DNA from: Paramagnetospirillum magnetotacticum MS-1
Lineage (GTDB): Bacteria > Pseudomonadota > Alphaproteobacteria > Rhodospirillales > Magnetospirillaceae
NCBI RefSeq assembly: GCF_000829825.1
Contig: NZ_JXSL01000020.1
Span: 124,001-188,000, forward strand
Length of the DNA: 64,000 bases
Direction: 5' to 3'
Positions within the stretch are counted from its first letter, which is position 1. Each line of letters begins with the position of its first letter. A model generated the notes under the pieces. It saw nothing but the letters and a program-made list of their open reading frames with translations. It did not search any database and had not been told where the DNA came from. Positions 41,614-49,973 of this stretch are shown here, one piece after another. Made by a program: the position numbers and the translations under genes.

Positions 41614-43241
41614 AGCGTAACCTTATCCTTCTCATTCTTCCGGCCCTGTTCACCGCCCTGCTGTTCGCCATGGGCGCGGCGTCCCAGCCGTTCTGGCAGG
41701 TGTTCAACCTGGACCCCGATTACTATTACCTGACCAACGGCCTGCTGCTGGTGGAAGGCTTGGCGCCCACCGATATGGGCCATCCCGGCACGCCGGTTCA
41801 TGTGTTCATCGCCGTCGTCTACCGGCTGATGCATCTGGGCGAGCCCACCGGGGCCATTGTCGATGCGGTCCTGCGCGAGCCTGAGCATCATCTGAGGGTC
41901 GTCACCTGGGTGATGTATCCACTGATCGGCCTGTCCCTGGTGGCTTTGGGCCGCGCCTTCCTGACGACCACCGGGCGGCTGGCGCCCGCTATGCTGGCTC
42001 AGGGCGCGCCGTTCCTGTCCATGATTATCCCCAAATTCGGCCTGCATCCCAAGCCGGAGGGCTTTTTGATCATCGCCGTGGCCTGGGTGCTGATCGCGGC
42101 GCTGCGCATCGTGCGGACCGAGACCTTGACCGACCGGCAGGTGGGGTGGCTGGGTCTGGCGCTCGGCTTCGGCATCGCCTGCAAGATCCAGTTCGTGGCC
42201 CTTGGCCTGATCCCGTTGTTCATTCTGGACCGCCGCCGCCTGTTCCTGGTGTTGCCGCTGGCCACCGTGGCGGGGTTCTTCGTCTTCTTCTCGCCCGCTT
42301 TGCCGTCGCTCGACATCTTCCTGGGCTGGTGGGTCAAAGTGCTGACTCATAGCGGGGCCTATGGCCAGGGCGAGGTAGCCGTGGTGCAGCCGGGCCGGTA
42401 CCCCAAGGCGATCATCGGCCTGTTCGGCTCCAAGATCATCTTCACCATCGGTGTGGTGCTGTCGCTTTTCGCTCTGGCCGGTTATGTGCGCCTGCGCCGC
42501 CGGGGCCTGATCGCGGCGGACAGGCTGGCCGGGCTGCTGGCCGGTCTGGTGGCCGCCGAAGTCTTCACCATCCTGGCCGTGGCCAAGCAGCCCGCCGCCC
42601 ATTATCTGGTGCCCGCCTTGCTGCTGACCGGGCCCAGCCTCGCCATTCTTTTCGTGCTGTCGGCCAAGGTCTTCGCGCCCCATTCCCATCTCAGGGCGTG
42701 GAGCGTGCTGGGGCTGGCCCTGGTGGTACTCAGCGCCCAGGCGTCGTGGAAGCAATATGCCGAGCTGGCCCGCTGGACCCATGAGGCGCAGGCCTTCGAC
42801 ATGGGCCGGTTCAAGGCCTGCGCCAAGATCGACTTCGATTCCGCCTCGACGCTTCCCTATGCGCTTCAGCGCGGCGACATGAACTCCCAGGGCCGCTATT
42901 CGCCCAAGCTGGCCGAGTTCATGCCAAAGGATCACTACACCTGGTTCATCAATGAGCATTCGTGGTGGCATGCGGGCTTCATGCAATGGAACAAGCCCAT
43001 GGTGGTCGCTGAGGTGGTGGCCGCCTATCCCTGCACGGTGTTTCGCGGCAATCAGGCCAACAACCTGCCCATCTGGGCGGGCAAGGCCCTGGGGACGTTC
43101 AAGCCCGATGAAGTCTGCGAAGTGGGGGAGGAGACCATCTACACATTCGGAATCCGCTGTGATGGCGGAGCGGTGAATTCCGTTGGGGTAAATCAGTCGA
43201 TGAGCCCCTCAAGCGCCGGGCGGGTTTCTCCGAAACCCTAG
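41610..43241 (+). CDS. Multi-pass membrane glycosyltransferase-like protein (GT-C type)
   Basis: The 543-residue protein begins at GTG 41610 and has about ten hydrophobic segments over residues 5-385, then a soluble C-terminal part. The first loop has acidic residues followed by DPDYYYLTNGLLLVEG and MGHPGTPVH, resembling the loop of GT-C glycosyltransferases that use polyprenyl-phosphate sugars (ArnT/GT39 style). No exact family is certain. The last 13 codons (MSPSSAGRVSPKP) and the stop are contributed by a dispersed structured element, so the native C-terminus may have been altered. Confidence 0.6.
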   Translation: MKRNLILLILPALFTALLFAMGAASQPFWQVFNLDPDYYYLTNGLLLVEGLAPTDMGHPGTPVHVFIAVVYRLMHLGEPTGAIVDAVLREPEHHLRVVTWVMYPLIGLSLVALGRAFLTTTGRLAPAMLAQGAPFLSMIIPKFGLHPKPEGFLIIAVAWVLIAALRIVRTETLTDRQVGWLGLALGFGIACKIQFVALGLIPLFILDRRRLFLVLPLATVAGFFVFFSPALPSLDIFLGWWVKVLTHSGAYGQGEVAVVQPGRYPKAIIGLFGSKIIFTIGVVLSLFALAGYVRLRRRGLIAADRLAGLLAGLVAAEVFTILAVAKQPAAHYLVPALLLTGPSLAILFVLSAKVFAPHSHLRAWSVLGLALVVLSAQASWKQYAELARWTHEAQAFDMGRFKACAKIDFDSASTLPYALQRGDMNSQGRYSPKLAEFMPKDHYTWFINEHSWWHAGFMQWNKPMVVAEVVAAYPCTVFRGNQANNLPIWAGKALGTFKPDEVCEVGEETIYTFGIRCDGGAVNSVGVNQSMSPSSAGRVSPKP

Positions 43242-43315
43242 GCTTCCACGCCATAAGGCGCGCGGCCCCTTGGGCCTAACAAGCTCTCCATGAGACGCTC
43301 TCATGGCGAGCTTGT
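43204..43315 (-). repeat. Dispersed structured element, copy 1
   Basis: Read on the minus strand it consists of hairpin A (43315-43279; 8 + 8 bp stem with one mismatch), a 30-base box (43278-43249) identical to that of copy 2, and hairpin B (GGGTTTC-GGA-GAAACCC, 43238-43222) followed by a GC-rich tail. It covers the end of the glycosyltransferase gene and most of the gap before ParA. Confidence 0.7.
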
Positions 43316-43384
43316 ATCAACCCCTCTTGCAAAATGAGGCCAAAGGGATAGCCTTCTGCTCAGCAATCTGACGAGGGGGACATC

Positions 43385-44029
43385 ATGGCGGCCAAGGCCG
43401 TAACCATCGCCCAGCAAAAGGGTGGCGCCGGAAAAACCACCATCGCCGCGCAACTGGCCGTGGCCTTTGCCAAGGGCGGCTTGCGCGTCGGCCTGCTCGA
43501 CATCGATCCGCAAGGCTCGCTGGCGGCCTGGTACGATATCCGCAAGGCCCTGGTCGAGGAAGAGGGCGGCGGCATCACCTTCGTCCAGGCCTCCGGCTGG
43601 CGCCTGTCCACGGAACTGGACCGCCTGAAGCGCGATGTCGACGTGGTGCTGATCGATTCCCCGCCCCATGCCGAGACCGAAGTGCGCATCGCGGTGCGCG
43701 CCGCCGACCTGATCTTGGTGCCCATGCAGCCCTCGCCCATGGATCTGTGGGCCACCGGGCCGACGCTGGACATGGCGCGCAAGGAAAAGTCGCCCGCTCT
43801 GATGGTGTTCAACCGCACGCCGTCTCGGGGCAAGCTGGTGGACGCGGTGCGCAAGAAGATCAAGGACTCAGAGGTACCCGTGGCTCAGACCGTGCTGGGC
43901 AACCGGGTGGCCTTCGCCGCCTCCATGATGGAGGGCAAGGGCGTGGTGGAAAGCAATCCCCGCCACACCGCTACCAAGGAAATCAATGCGTTGGCCGCGG
44001 AAATCGCCGCCATCCTGGGGCTGGACTAA
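43385..44029 (+). CDS. Orphan ParA/Soj-family ATPase
   Basis: The 214-residue protein has the deviant Walker A QQKGGAGKTT (signature lysine KGG), the LLDIDPQGS motif, and VLIDSPPHAETEV as Walker B. It lacks an N-terminal DNA-binding extension and no ParB gene is adjacent, so it is probably not the chromosome partition ParA. Small orphan ParA proteins position other cargos such as chemosensory arrays or carboxysomes, or act like MipZ. ATG follows a GAGGGGG site. The next gene starts five bases after its stop. Confidence 0.85.
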   Translation: MAAKAVTIAQQKGGAGKTTIAAQLAVAFAKGGLRVGLLDIDPQGSLAAWYDIRKALVEEEGGGITFVQASGWRLSTELDRLKRDVDVVLIDSPPHAETEVRIAVRAADLILVPMQPSPMDLWATGPTLDMARKEKSPALMVFNRTPSRGKLVDAVRKKIKDSEVPVAQTVLGNRVAFAASMMEGKGVVESNPRHTATKEINALAAEIAAILGLD

Positions 44030-44033
44030 GATT

Positions 44034-44519
44034 ATGGAGATGTTCTTCGACCACGCCTATGCCATTGCCATGGCGCTGCACACTCTGGCGGCGGTGGTCT
44101 GGGTGGGCGGCATGTTCTTCGCCCATCTGATCTTGCGTCCCGTCCTGGCCGAGCGTCAGGCGCCCGAGCGCCTTGCCGTGTGGCGCGAGGTTTTTCCCCG
44201 TTTCTTCTTCTGGGTGTGGATCAGCATTCTGGTCCTTTTGGTCACCGGCTATTCCACCTTGCTGCTGGGCTTCAAGGCGGGCTTCACCGGCGGACCCAGC
44301 CATGTGGACATCATGCAGCTCATCGGGCTGGTGATGATGGCCCTTTATTTTCAGCTGTTCTTCGGCCCCTGGCAGGGTTTCAAGCGGGCCTTCGCCGCCG
44401 AGGACTATCCCAAGGCGGCGGAGTATCAGATCCGCATCCGCCATATCGTCACCGTCAACCTGATCCTTGGCATGATCAGCATCGTGGTGGGCGTCGCTGG
44501 CTCCCTGCTCGGAGCCTGA
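44034..44519 (+). CDS. CopD-family/DUF4149-like integral membrane protein
   Basis: The 161-residue protein has four hydrophobic segments. HTLAAVVWVGGMFFAHLILRP, with a buried histidine, is the pattern of CopD-type copper resistance and related membrane proteins that may bind heme or copper. Other histidines sit in HIVTVNLILG. The ATG lies five bases after the parA stop and the NUDIX gene follows six bases later, so all three form one operon without an obvious common role. Confidence 0.7.
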   Translation: MEMFFDHAYAIAMALHTLAAVVWVGGMFFAHLILRPVLAERQAPERLAVWREVFPRFFFWVWISILVLLVTGYSTLLLGFKAGFTGGPSHVDIMQLIGLVMMALYFQLFFGPWQGFKRAFAAEDYPKAAEYQIRIRHIVTVNLILGMISIVVGVAGSLLGA

Positions 44520-44524
44520 GAGAG

Positions 44525-45130
44525 ATGGATAAGGACAAGGACGTCGAGATCCTTTCCAAGGAGACGGTCTTCAAGGGCTTTTTCCAGGTGGACCGCTATC
44601 GTCTGCGCCACCGCACCTTCGCTGGCGGCTGGACCGAGGAAATGGTGCGCGAAGTGTTCGAGCGCGGTCATGCGGTGGTGGTTCTGCTGTATGATCCCGA
44701 CCGCGACAAGATCGCCATGATCGAGCAGTTCCGCCCCGGCGCCTATGCCGCGGGCTGGCATCCCTGGCTGATCGAATGCGTGGCGGGCATGATCGAGGAG
44801 GGCGAGCATCCCGACGACGTCGCTCGGCGCGAAACCCGCGAGGAGGCGGGTTCGGAGCCCTCCGACATGGTCCATGTGGGCGACTATCTGGTGACCGCGG
44901 GCGGGTCGTCGGAAACCTGCAAACTCTATTGCGCCCGCGTGGATTCCTCGGCCATGGGCGGCACCCACGGCCTGGTTCACGAGGGCGAGGATATCCGGGT
45001 GTTCGTCATCGATCCGGCCGAGGCTCTGGCCATGTGCCGCGACGGGCGCATCAACAACGCCATGGCGGTTCTGGCCATTCAGTGGCTGATCATGGAAAAG
45101 GACGCGCTTCGCGCCAAATGGCTGGGCTAG
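44525..45130 (+). CDS. nudF: NUDIX hydrolase, ADP-ribose pyrophosphatase type
   Basis: The 201-residue protein has the complete Nudix box (from GMIEEGEHPDDVARRE through TREEAG), preceded by MIEQFRPGAYAAGWHPWLIE and followed by the SSETCKLYCARVD segment characteristic of the NudF/TrgB ADP-ribose subgroup. It hydrolyses ADP-ribose to AMP and ribose 5-phosphate with Mg2+. It starts six bases after the CopD-like gene and converges on terC. Confidence 0.88.
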   Translation: MDKDKDVEILSKETVFKGFFQVDRYRLRHRTFAGGWTEEMVREVFERGHAVVVLLYDPDRDKIAMIEQFRPGAYAAGWHPWLIECVAGMIEEGEHPDDVARRETREEAGSEPSDMVHVGDYLVTAGGSSETCKLYCARVDSSAMGGTHGLVHEGEDIRVFVIDPAEALAMCRDGRINNAMAVLAIQWLIMEKDALRAKWLG

Positions 45131-45134
45131 GTTT

Positions 45135-45743
45135 TTAGATATTACCGGCCAGGACCAGCAGCGGCTGGGCGCCGTCCCAGATCATGCGCAGCGCCACGAT
45201 CACGATGATGCCGAGGCCCACATAGGCGATCCAGTGCCAGCGCTTGAGGACGCGCGCCACCGTTTCGGCCGCCGCTCCGGTCAGCGCCACGGACAGAGCC
45301 AGCCCCGCCACCATGATCCACACATGCTCGCGCGCCGCTCCCGCCACCGCCAGCACGTTGTCCAAGGACATGGAGACGTCGGCCAGCACGATCTGCTTGA
45401 CCGCCTCGGAGAATTTCTTGGGCTGGGGCGAGGCGTCCTCGGTGGTTGCCTCGTCGTCATGGCATGCGTCGCGCAACTCGCGCCACAGCTTCCACGACAC
45501 CCATAGCAGCAGCAATCCACCGGCGAACAGCAGGCCGATGACGCCCAGAAGCTGGACGGCGAAGACCGAGAACAGGATGCGCAGACAGGCCGCCGCCGTG
45601 ATGCCCCACAAAATGGCCTTGCGCCGCTGCTCGGGCGCCAGGCCTGCGGCGGCGATGCCGATCACCACGGCATTGTCGCCCGCCAGGGTGATGTCGATGG
45701 CGACCACCGAGGCCAATGCGGTCAGTTCGGACGCGAAATCCAT
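45135..45743 (-). CDS. TerC family membrane protein (YjbE type)
   Basis: The 202-residue protein has six or seven membrane segments and the two conserved acidic motifs ITLAGDNAVVIG and ADVSMSLDNVLAVAG. TerC/YjbE/Alx proteins are associated with Mn2+ efflux or metal loading of exported proteins. The central acidic/His loop (ACHDDEATTEDASPQP) faces the cytoplasm. Its ATG overlaps the stop of the upstream SpmA/B-like gene (ATGA), indicating coupled translation. Confidence 0.88.
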   Translation of the reverse strand: MDFASELTALASVVAIDITLAGDNAVVIGIAAAGLAPEQRRKAILWGITAAACLRILFSVFAVQLLGVIGLLFAGGLLLLWVSWKLWRELRDACHDDEATTEDASPQPKKFSEAVKQIVLADVSMSLDNVLAVAGAAREHVWIMVAGLALSVALTGAAAETVARVLKRWHWIAYVGLGIIVIVALRMIWDGAQPLLVLAGNI

Positions 45744-46975
45744 CAGGCTCCTCCAAACAGAAGGCGGCAGACCACGATTGCGGTAACCAGGGCGGCCAGA
45801 TCGGCCAGCAGCCCCACCGCCAGGGCATGGCGGATGCGGCGCACCTGCACCGCCCCGAAATAGACGGCCAACACATAAAAGGTGGTTTCGGTCGAGCCGT
45901 AAAGGGTCGATAGCAACACGCCCAGATAGGAATCCGGGCCGATGGCCGGGTCCTTCAGGCTAACGGCCAGCATGCCGTAGGAGCCTGAACCCGAAAGCGT
46001 GCGCATGACCGCCATCATCAGCGCCTCGGCGGGCAGGCCCAGGCCCTCGGTCAGCCGTCCCAACGGGCGGATCAGGAGATCCATGGCGCCAGAGGCCCGC
46101 ACCATGCCGATGGCCGCCAGAATGGCCACCAGATAGGGGATGATGCGCACCGCCACCTGAAAGCCTTCCCTGGCGCCTTCGACAAAGCTTTCGTAAAGGC
46201 GCACGCCCCGCACCGCGCCGAACAGCAGCAGCCCCACCACCAGGCCGGGCAGAATCCACGGCCCCAAAATCTTGCCCCAGACCAGCAGAGCGGCGGACGC
46301 CGCCAGCAGCCCAGCCAGGGCGAGAAGGCAGGGCCACAAGGGGCCGGGAGCGGCATGATCCGGCTCCGCCTCGATCAGGCGGGGTTGCCATACCCCTTGC
46401 AGACCGCGCGCCGCCAGCACGCCCACCAGGGCGGCCACCAGACCGGCGACCAGGGTGGGGGCGACGATGGCGGCGGGCTCGGCCGAGCCGGTGGCGGCGC
46501 GCAGCGCGATGACCTTGGTGGGCAGCAGGGTCAGACCGGCGGTGTTGAGGCCCAGGAACAGCACCTGGGCATTGCTGGCGGTGCCCTTGTCGCGGTTAAG
46601 GCTCTCCAGATGCTCCATGGCGCGGATGCCGAACGGCGTGGCGGCATTGCCCAGGCCCAGCAGATTGGCCGCCACATTCATCACCATGGCGCCCATGGCC
46701 GGATGGCCGGGAGGAATCTCGGGAAACAGGCGTCGCAGCAGGGGTTCCAGCAGACGGGCCATGGCGTCGAGAAGGCCGCCCGCCTCGGCCACCTTCATCA
46801 GGCCGAGAAACAGCGCCATGATGCCGACAAGTCCCAGGGCCAGGGGCACGGCGCCCGCCACCGCATCCACCAGTCCGGCCGACAGCGCCTCCATGGCGCC
46901 CGCTCCTCCCGATAGTTCGGTGAAGGCGGCCACCAGAAACGACACTAGCACCAGGATCAGGAATACGGCGTTCAA
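45743..46975 (-). CDS. Fused SpmA/SpmB-like nucleoside-recognition (Gate) domain membrane protein
   Basis: The 410-residue protein contains two nucleoside-recognition/Gate domains in tandem. The first has MNVAANLLGLGNAATPFGI and LNTAGLTLLPTKVIALRA, the SpmA pattern. The second has IPYLVAILAAIGMVRASGA, MRTLSGSGSYGML and YGSTETTFYVLAVYFGAV, the SpmB pattern. In Bacillus these act in spore-core dehydration. In proteobacteria the fused form has unknown transport function. It is translationally coupled to terC. Confidence 0.85.
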   Translation of the reverse strand: MNAVFLILVLVSFLVAAFTELSGGAGAMEALSAGLVDAVAGAVPLALGLVGIMALFLGLMKVAEAGGLLDAMARLLEPLLRRLFPEIPPGHPAMGAMVMNVAANLLGLGNAATPFGIRAMEHLESLNRDKGTASNAQVLFLGLNTAGLTLLPTKVIALRAATGSAEPAAIVAPTLVAGLVAALVGVLAARGLQGVWQPRLIEAEPDHAAPGPLWPCLLALAGLLAASAALLVWGKILGPWILPGLVVGLLLFGAVRGVRLYESFVEGAREGFQVAVRIIPYLVAILAAIGMVRASGAMDLLIRPLGRLTEGLGLPAEALMMAVMRTLSGSGSYGMLAVSLKDPAIGPDSYLGVLLSTLYGSTETTFYVLAVYFGAVQVRRIRHALAVGLLADLAALVTAIVVCRLLFGGA

Positions 46976-47094
46976 CAGGCACTTCCCCCCAATTGCGCAA
47001 GAATCTATCAGAAGCCGGGGCGCCGCGCATCCTTGCCGCCCGCCCTTTCCCGTTGTAAAGCATCAGAAGAAACATGCGGGAGACATCGTCCATC

Positions 47095-47676
47095 ATGCGC
47101 CGTGCCGCGCTTCTTCTCGGCCTTGCCGCCCTGTGGGTCTGTCCCGCCCTGGCCGCCGATACCGTTCCTGTCCGCCTCGATGCCGCCCGCGCCGCCCATG
47201 CCAAGGGCGATCTGGCCCGCGCCGCCATTGAGTTGGAGGCGGCGGTGGCCGAATTGCAAAGCCGTCTGGGCAAGATGCTGGGCGACTTCCTGCCGCCGCC
47301 CCCCACTGGCTGGCAGGCCGAGCCGGTGGAAATCCAGTCCCTGTCGGGCAGCGGCGGAGGTCTGGCGGTGACGCGGGCCTATGCCCGCGACGACAACACG
47401 CTGAATGTTTCGCTGATCATCGATAGCCCGGCGGTGGCCGCGGCGGCGGCCCAACTGGCCAACTCGGCCCAGCCCAATACCCGCAAGGTGAAGGTCGGCG
47501 GCGAGGACGCGGTGCTGCGCTGGGATTCCCAGGGCCGCAACGGTGAAGTTCTGCTGGTGCCGGGCCCGCGCATCCTGCTGCAGATCGAAGGCGACAATCT
47601 GGGCAGCGCCGACGTGCTGAGCGAGGCCGCCAAGGGCTGGAACCTGGCCGGGATCAAGAAGGCCCTACCGCAGTAA
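47095..47676 (+). CDS. Hypothetical periplasmic protein
   Basis: This 193-residue precursor (ATG 47095; an ATG at 47074 is also possible) has a signal peptide ending CPALAAD. The first mature helices (ARAAHAKGDLARAAIELEAAVAELQ) look TPR-like. The rest is a beta-rich domain (YARDDNTLNVSLIID, KVKVGGEDAVLRW, VPGPRILLQIEGDN). I do not recognise a named family. It is divergent from the SpmA/B-like gene and converges on lrgB with overlapping ends. Confidence 0.65.
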   Translation: MRRAALLLGLAALWVCPALAADTVPVRLDAARAAHAKGDLARAAIELEAAVAELQSRLGKMLGDFLPPPPTGWQAEPVEIQSLSGSGGGLAVTRAYARDDNTLNVSLIIDSPAVAAAAAQLANSAQPNTRKVKVGGEDAVLRWDSQGRNGEVLLVPGPRILLQIEGDNLGSADVLSEAAKGWNLAGIKKALPQ

Positions 47677-48384
47677 CCCCACCAGAAGCGGAACCAGGAT
47701 TGCCGTGACCAGACCGGTCAGTCCGATGGCTAGGCCGCCGAAGGCGCCCGCCGTTTCGCTCATCTGAAGGGCGCGCACCGTGCCGATGCCGTGGGACGCG
47801 ATGCCCAAGGCCAGGCCGCGCGCCGCCTGATCCTTGATGCGGAACAGATCGAGGATCCAGCCGCCGCACACCGCTCCGAAAATACCGGTCAGCATGACCA
47901 TGACGGCGGTCAGCGAAGGAATGCCGCCAATCCGCTCGGTGATGCCCATGGCGATGGGGATGGTCACCGATTTTGAGGCCAGCGACAGCAGCACCTTTTC
48001 CGATCCGCCCAGCGCCCAGGCCAGGACCACGGCGCTTGCCCCCGCCATGACCGCGCCCACGCCGATCACCAGCAAGATGGCGGGCCAGGCCCGGCGCAGA
48101 ATGGGCATCTGGTTGTAAAGCGGCACCGCCAGAGCGACGGTGGCCGGACCCAGCAGGAAATGGACGAACTGGGCGCCGTCGAAATAGGTGCGGTACTCGG
48201 TCCCCGTGGCCATCAGAAAGCCCACGATGATCGCCACCGAGACCAGGATGGGATTGAGCATCGGCGACCGCCCGCCCTTCTCGAACAGCCACATGGCCGC
48301 CTGATAGGCGATCAGCGTCGAGGTCAGTCCCAATAGCGGCGAGGTGGAAAGGTAGACCCAGATGCTGGCGAGGTCGCCATTCAT
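47665..48384 (-). CDS. lrgB: LrgB/CidB family protein
   Basis: The 239-residue membrane protein has seven or eight helices and LrgB signatures PLLGLTSTLIAYQAA-like start, VLLSLASKSVTIPIAMGI and ASHGIGTVRALQMSE. LrgAB/CidAB act in murein hydrolase control or in export of small metabolites such as pyruvate or glycolate. It overlaps lrgA by four bases and is cotranscribed. Its 3' end overlaps the convergent periplasmic protein gene by 12 bases. Confidence 0.9.
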   Translation of the reverse strand: MNGDLASIWVYLSTSPLLGLTSTLIAYQAAMWLFEKGGRSPMLNPILVSVAIIVGFLMATGTEYRTYFDGAQFVHFLLGPATVALAVPLYNQMPILRRAWPAILLVIGVGAVMAGASAVVLAWALGGSEKVLLSLASKSVTIPIAMGITERIGGIPSLTAVMVMLTGIFGAVCGGWILDLFRIKDQAARGLALGIASHGIGTVRALQMSETAGAFGGLAIGLTGLVTAILVPLLVGLLR

Positions 48385-48737
48385 GGCTCGCCCCCCGTCT
48401 TGGGCCGCTTGGTCAGGGCCTGCATCAGCAGCCCGGACACCACGATGGTGGCAAACGTGCTGCCCAGCACCGCCGCCGCGATGGGCAGCGCCTCCTCGGC
48501 GATCAGCTTCAGGTGGACCATGACGCCGACGCTGGCCGGAATGAACAGCAAGGCGAAGTTGGACAGGATGGCCTTGACCGCCAGATCCAGGCCGGACGGA
48601 ATCCGGCCCCGGATCACCAGGCCGGTGAACAGCAAGACCATGCCCACCACCGGGCCGGGCAGGGGCCAGCCGGAAAGGCGGACCAGCACTTCACCGGCAA
48701 GCTGGCAGAGCAGTAGAACCGTGATATAGGGAAGCAC
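48381..48737 (-). CDS. lrgA: LrgA/CidA family holin-like protein
   Basis: The 118-residue protein has four membrane helices and the family motifs LLLCQLAGEVLVRL, GWPLPGPVVGMVLL and LFIPASVGVM. I use GTG 48737, which has AAGGAAA upstream and gives the normal family N-terminus; the frame extends to a GTG at 48761. It works with LrgB. The divergent SemiSWEET gene starts only 27 bases away. Confidence 0.88.
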   Translation of the reverse strand: MLPYITVLLLCQLAGEVLVRLSGWPLPGPVVGMVLLFTGLVIRGRIPSGLDLAVKAILSNFALLFIPASVGVMVHLKLIAEEALPIAAAVLGSTFATIVVSGLLMQALTKRPKTGGEP

Positions 48738-48764
48738 GATCCGTTTCCTTTCAGGCTGCACCCA

Positions 48765-49061
48765 ATGGACTGGCTTTCACCCACCGACCTGCTAGGTAGC
48801 ATCGCGGGGATCCTTACGACCATCTCCTTCGTGCCCCAGGTGGTCAAGACCCTGCGTAGCCGTCAGACCAGGGATATATCCCTGGCCATGTGGATTTGCT
48901 TCGTCGCCGGTGTGGCGTTGTGGACGGTCTACGGCCTGTTGCTGGGAGCCTGGCCCATCGTGGCGTCCAATCTGCCGACCCTGGCCCTGGCCGGAACCAT
49001 CCTGGTGGTCAAGCTTCGCAACATGGGTAAGGAAACGGAGGGCGACAAGCCCCCCGTTTGA
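48765..49061 (+). CDS. SemiSWEET sugar transporter
   Basis: The 98-residue protein has three membrane helices with the PQ-loop TISFVPQVVKTLRSRQTRDIS and the MWICFVAGVALWTVYGLLLG segment, the single triple-helix bundle of bacterial SemiSWEETs. They dimerise to pass small sugars. It is encoded divergently from lrgA with almost no space for a separate promoter. Confidence 0.88.
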   Translation: MDWLSPTDLLGSIAGILTTISFVPQVVKTLRSRQTRDISLAMWICFVAGVALWTVYGLLLGAWPIVASNLPTLALAGTILVVKLRNMGKETEGDKPPV

Positions 49062-49089
49062 ATGTTTGCCCGGTATGATTCGCTCACCG

Positions 49090-49191
49090 CCAAGCCTCGA
49101 TGATGTCGAGGCTTGGCTAGGCCCAAGGGGCCGCGCGCCTTATGGCGCGGGAGCCAGGCGGGCGGAGGCCCGCGCCCGGCGATTGAGGGGC
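49090..49191 (+). repeat. Dispersed structured element, copy 2
   Basis: It consists of a perfect 11-bp hairpin A (CCAAGCCTCGA/TCGAGGCTTGG, 49090-49116), the 30-base box (49118-49147) identical to copy 1 in reverse orientation, hairpin B (GCGGGC-GGAG-GCCCGC, 49158-49173) and a tail ending GATTGAGGGGC. It lies between the SemiSWEET stop and the pyrE stop. Confidence 0.75.
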
Positions 49192-49196
49192 CTGTA

Positions 49197-49889
49197 TCAG
49201 GCGTTACGGCCGCCGTGCAGGCCGGACCAGCCCACGGGATCGTGGAGGAAGGAGCGCACGGCCTCGACGGCCTTCTTGTCGAACTGGCCTTCTTCCTCGA
49301 CCACTTCCAAAACGTCCCACCAATTGCACAGATAGCCGAGATCGACGCCGATCTCCTCCAGGCTCTTCATGGCGCCGGGGAAGACGCCGTAGAAGAACAC
49401 CACGAAGGAGTGGTCGACCTTGGCGCCCGCCTCGCGCAGCGCATTGACGAAATTGACCTTGGAGGCGCCGTCGGAGGCCAGATCTTCGACCAGCACCACC
49501 CGGTCGCCGTCCTTGAAATCGCCCTCGATCTGGGCGTTACGACCGAAACCCTTGGGCTTCTTGCGGATGTAGAGCATGGGAAGGCCCATGCGGTCGGAAA
49601 TCCAGGCCGCGTAGGGAATGCCCGCCGTCTCGCCGCCAGCGATGGCCTCGGTGGATTCATAGCCCACTTCGCGCATGATGGCCTTGGTCATCAGTTCGCA
49701 GATCTTGGTCCGCGCACGTGGGAACGAGATCACCTTGCGGCAATCCACATAGACCGGGCTGGCCCAGCCCGAGGTCAGGATATAGGGCTCTTCCGGGCGG
49801 AAATTGATCGCCTTGATCTCCAGCAGGATGCGCGCGGTGGTCAGCGCCGCCTGCTTCTGTTCCGGGGTACGCGAAACGGTGGTTGCCAT
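49197..49889 (-). CDS. pyrE: Orotate phosphoribosyltransferase
   Basis: The 230-residue protein has the OPRT layout: YILTSGWASPVYVDCRKVIS, AGGETAGIPYAAWI, MLYIRKKPKGFGRNAQIEG and the PRPP-binding RVVLVEDLASDGASK. It makes orotidine 5'-phosphate in pyrimidine synthesis. The PRPP loop LASDGAS differs from the enterobacterial TTG form. ATG 49889 is chosen from homology; an upstream extension is antisense to the hydratase gene. It is divergent from the enoyl-CoA hydratase. Confidence 0.92.
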   Translation of the reverse strand: MATTVSRTPEQKQAALTTARILLEIKAINFRPEEPYILTSGWASPVYVDCRKVISFPRARTKICELMTKAIMREVGYESTEAIAGGETAGIPYAAWISDRMGLPMLYIRKKPKGFGRNAQIEGDFKDGDRVVLVEDLASDGASKVNFVNALREAGAKVDHSFVVFFYGVFPGAMKSLEEIGVDLGYLCNWWDVLEVVEEEGQFDKKAVEAVRSFLHDPVGWSGLHGGRNA

Positions 49890-49973
49890 GTGAGGAGCCC
49901 TCTTGCCTTGCCGATAAGGGGCTCTATAGGCACAATCGCGCCTTCCTGCAAGAAGACAGAATAGGGAAATGAA

